NCBI GenBank assembly: GCA_900552605.1
Contig: USAR01000004.1
Coordinates: 1 to 17,231 of the forward strand
DNA from: an uncultured Oscillospiraceae bacterium
Lineage (GTDB): Bacteria > Bacillota > Clostridia > Oscillospirales > Acutalibacteraceae
DNA: 17,231 nt
Reading direction: 5' to 3'
The first letter of the stretch is position 1. Each line of letters opens with the position of its first letter. The position numbers and the translations under genes are program-made. Below are positions 15,794-17,231 of the stretch, in pieces. The notes beneath the pieces are model-generated. The model was not told the DNA's origin. It did no database searches and worked only from the letters and a program-made list of their open reading frames with translations.

Positions 15794-15822
15794 ATTGTAA
15801 CATATAATAATCTTGTTGACAA
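15794..15822 (-). promoter_or_regulatory. Promoter of the membrane-anchored protein gene
   Basis: On the minus strand TTGTCA (15817-15822, five of six -35 positions), a 17-base spacer and TACAAT (15794-15799, five of six -10 positions). The -35 box lies inside operator 2 and the start region abuts operator 1, so a bound repressor would block both sides. Confidence 0.65.
15803..15808 (+). promoter_or_regulatory. Possible -10 box for the XRE regulator gene
   Basis: A perfect TATAAT 41 bases before the regulator start codon. No convincing -35 at 16-18 bases upstream; the weak GTCATA sits at the right distance and overlaps the end of operator 1. The transcript would begin just before operator 2, suggesting autoregulation. 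Confidence 0.35.
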
Positions 15823-15835
15823 GTAGTAAATGTCA
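15817..15835. promoter_or_regulatory. Operator 2 of the divergent XRE/membrane-protein pair
   Basis: TGACAAGTAGTAAATGTCA, with the same outer half-sites TGACA/TGTCA and the TAGT centre as operator 1. It covers the -35 box of the minus-strand promoter and ends immediately before the regulator's Shine-Dalgarno AAAAAGGAG. The centres of the two operators are 52 bp apart, close to five helical turns. Confidence 0.7.
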
Positions 15836-15849
15836 AAAAGGAGAAATAT

Positions 15850-16092
15850 ATGTTTATTAACAAAACTGAAAACGGCGAAAATAACATTTGCGGTAAAAAT
15901 GTATCTGAATTTCGCAAGCAGTTAAATATCTCCCAGCGAGAATTGGCTGACAGATTACAGTTGATTGGATTAGATATAGATAAAAATGCCATTCAGCGCA
16001 TTGAATGCGGGAAACGTTTTGTTACAGACATAGAGCTAAAAAGGCTCTCTGAGGTTTTTAACGCAACATATGAGCAATTGCTTGCGGAATAA
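15850..16092 (+). CDS. XRE/Cro-CI family transcriptional regulator
   Basis: 80 aa, a single HTH_3 DNA-binding domain with no sensor domain. After a hydrophilic lead (1-14) the domain runs from GKNVSEFRKQLN to the end: the helix-turn-helix is SQRELADRLQLIGLDIDKNAIQRIECGKRF (about 28-57), with the family pattern S-Q-x-x-L-A in the first helix and I-x-R-I-E-x-G-x-R in the recognition/turn part, followed by IELKRLSEVFNATYEQLL. AAGGAG precedes the ATG. It is transcribed away from the membrane-anchored protein gene, with two palindromes in between, so it most likely represses that gene and itself. Family is certain; targets are inferred. Confidence 0.9.
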   Translation: MFINKTENGENNICGKNVSEFRKQLNISQRELADRLQLIGLDIDKNAIQRIECGKRFVTDIELKRLSEVFNATYEQLLAE

Positions 16093-16148
16093 GCTGTCTA
16101 CCGTATTTTTCTTAAATCTAAAATCGTAATATGATAAATATAGCAACA

Positions 16149-16188
16149 AAAACACCGTGCTGAGATATAACCTCTTGCACGGTGTTTT
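16149..16188. terminator. Bidirectional terminator between the XRE gene and rplL
   Basis: AAAACACCGTGC (16149-16160) and GCACGGTGTTTT (16177-16188) form a perfect 12-bp stem with a GAG/CTC stem inside the 16-nt loop. The A and T tracts at the stem base let it work in both directions, for the XRE gene (plus) and rplJ-rplL (minus). Confidence 0.9.
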
Positions 16189-16244
16189 AATCTTTGAAAA
16201 ACTGCGGCATTTATACCGCGCACAAAGAATACTGAAGCCTTAAA

Positions 16245-16619
16245 TTACTTAAGCTCAACCTTTGCGCCAACTTCTTCAAGCTTCTTCTTAAGCTCTTCAG
16301 CTTCTTCCTTAGCAACAGCTTCTTTAACTGCCTTAGGAGCAGCTTCAACAAGACCCTTAGCGTCAGCAAGACCAAGACCGGTGATCTCGCGAACAACCTT
16401 GATAACCTTGATTTTTTCTGCGCCAACGTCTGCAAGAACAACGTCGAACTCAGTCTTCTCCTCAGCAGCAGCGCCGCCGGCAGCAGGAGCAGCAACAGCA
16501 ACAGCAGCTGCAGCAGATACGCCGAATTCCTCCTCGATTGCTGAAACGAGCTCTGAAAGCTCAAGAACTGTGAGAGCCTTAACTTCTTCTACAATAGCAG
16601 TAACTTTCTCAGATGCCAT
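16245..16619 (-). CDS. rplL: 50S ribosomal protein L7/L12
   Basis: Flexible stalk protein that recruits translation factors; several copies bind L10. 124 aa, normal. N-terminal dimerisation helices ([20 protein letters not shown], about 15-34), an Ala-rich hinge (about 35-52), and the C-terminal factor-binding domain with KTEFDVVL (55-62), [20 protein letters not shown] (69-88) and a final [21 protein letters not shown] sits 8 bases upstream of the ATG. It follows rplJ by 45 bases and ends at the shared terminator. Confidence 0.98.
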   Translation of the reverse strand: MASEKVTAIVEEVKALTVLELSELVSAIEEEFGVSAAAAVAVAAPAAGGAAAEEKTEFDVVLADVGAEKIKVIKVVREITGLGLADAKGLVEAAPKAVKEAVAKEEAEELKKKLEEVGAKVELK

Positions 16620-16664
16620 GATAGTAACCTCCGTTTATTTTTTCAAAATTTGCAGCAGTAAAAA

Positions 16665-17183
16665 TTATTCAGCTGCTTCTTCGGTAGCTTCGCCGTCTTT
16701 GTCGGCAACAGCTTTAATAACTCTTGCGAATGCTGCAATGGGTGCTTGGAAAGCACTGCATACAGTTGCAAGAAGAACTTCCTTGGTGGGAAGCTTTGCA
16801 AGGGCGTGAACGGTATCGAGATTGATAACCTTTCCGTCGAGGAAACCGCCCTTAAGTGAAAATCCCTCGTTATCCTCGGCAAATTTACCAAGAATACGTG
16901 CAGCTGCGGTGTGATCCTCGCTGCTTATTGCAAGTGCTGTGGTACCCTCAAGCAGGCTGTCAAGCTCTGCAAGGTCGGTTCCTTCGAAAGCACGGTGCAA
17001 AATGGTATTTTTAACAACCATATATTCAACACCTGCTTCGCGCAGCTCTTTACGAAGCTTTGTATCGTCGGCAGCGTTAATTCCTCTGTAATCAACAAGA
17101 ACGCCTGCAACCGCAGATGAAAGCTTTTCTTTGATGTCTGCAACCTGCTGTTTTTTGATGTCTAAAATCTTCTGACTCGGCAC
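16665..17183 (-). CDS. rplJ: 50S ribosomal protein L10
   Basis: Anchors the L7/L12 stalk on 23S rRNA; with L12 it usually represses its own mRNA. 172 aa, typical. Features: MPSQKILDIKKQQVADIKEK at the N-terminus, VLVDYRGI (28-35), the conserved LRKELREAGVEYMVVKNTI (43-61), and a Lys-Leu-Pro-rich C-terminal part followed by an acidic tail. The start is GTG at 17181-17183 with GGAGG 7 bases upstream. Confidence 0.98.
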   Translation of the reverse strand: MPSQKILDIKKQQVADIKEKLSSAVAGVLVDYRGINAADDTKLRKELREAGVEYMVVKNTILHRAFEGTDLAELDSLLEGTTALAISSEDHTAAARILGKFAEDNEGFSLKGGFLDGKVINLDTVHALAKLPTKEVLLATVCSAFQAPIAAFARVIKAVADKDGEATEEAAE

Positions 17184-17231
17184 AATATCACCTCCGTATA
17201 AGGTTTAAAAAAGCCCGTTTCCAAAGACATG
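17184..17231 (-). promoter_or_regulatory. End of the probable L10 leader of rplJ, partial
   Basis: In the minus direction this ends AAACGGGCTTTTTTAAACC before the rplJ ribosome binding site. GGGC followed by TTTTTT looks like the 3' arm and U-run of an attenuator hairpin, as known in Firmicutes L10 leaders. The 5' arm and the L10-binding part lie beyond the window, so this is an inference. Confidence 0.45.

Noticed and set aside
15816..15821. Perfect TTGACA read as a plus-strand -35 for the XRE gene
   Set aside because: The matching -10 would fall on the Shine-Dalgarno at 15836-15842 with no TATAAT-like sequence; the hexamer is part of the operator half-site.
16211..16564. 117-codon Leu/Ser/Arg-rich minus frame within rplL
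   Set aside because: Out-of-frame reading of the Ala/Lys/Glu-rich rplL codons.

Overview
The window looks like a chromosomal segment of a Gram-positive anaerobe of the class Clostridia, probably an Oscillospiraceae/Ruminococcaceae-type gut bacterium. This is inferred from the Firmicutes-typical order yicC-remA-gmk-rpoZ-priA-def-fmt-(zinc peptidase)-rsmB-rlmN, strong GGAGG-type ribosome binding sites, moderate GC content, and a DUF370/RemA protein. I see no rRNA, tRNA, insertion sequence or CRISPR array.

Layout. (1) Positions 1-8876, minus strand: one long housekeeping operon read leftwards from a sigma-A-type promoter at 8847-8876. It carries yicC (RNase), remA (regulator), gmk (GMP kinase), rpoZ (omega subunit, only 59 codons), priA (replication restart helicase), def and fmt (N-formylmethionine cycle), a membrane zinc peptidase, rsmB (16S rRNA methylation) and rlmN (23S rRNA/tRNA methylation, cut by the window edge). 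Many junctions overlap or abut, so translation is probably coupled. coaBC, often found between rpoZ and priA, is absent; a 193-bp spacer holding a strong 63-nt stem-loop stands there instead. (2) Positions 8877-14300, plus strand: a divergent promoter drives manA-trmL, and a second promoter drives the lower-glycolysis cluster pgk-tpiA-gpmI, closed by a strong terminator at 14252-14300. (3) Positions 14301-16148: an accessory islet. It has about 800 bp with no intact gene but with what looks like the frameshifted remains of a secreted-protein gene, followed by a divergent pair: a membrane-anchored extracellular protein (minus) and a small XRE-type regulator (plus). Two near-identical 19-bp palindromes lie between them, 52 bp apart centre to centre, and overlap the promoter of the membrane protein gene. 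(4) Positions 16149-17231, minus strand: the ribosomal stalk genes rplJ-rplL, separated from the islet by a perfect 12-bp bidirectional terminator; the right edge carries the end of what is probably the L10 leader.

The housekeeping parts are ordinary. The parts worth a second look are the XRE/membrane-protein pair with its phased operators, the decayed secreted-protein gene beside it, the stem-loop in place of coaBC, and a perfect 16-bp palindrome between the divergent yicC and manA promoters.
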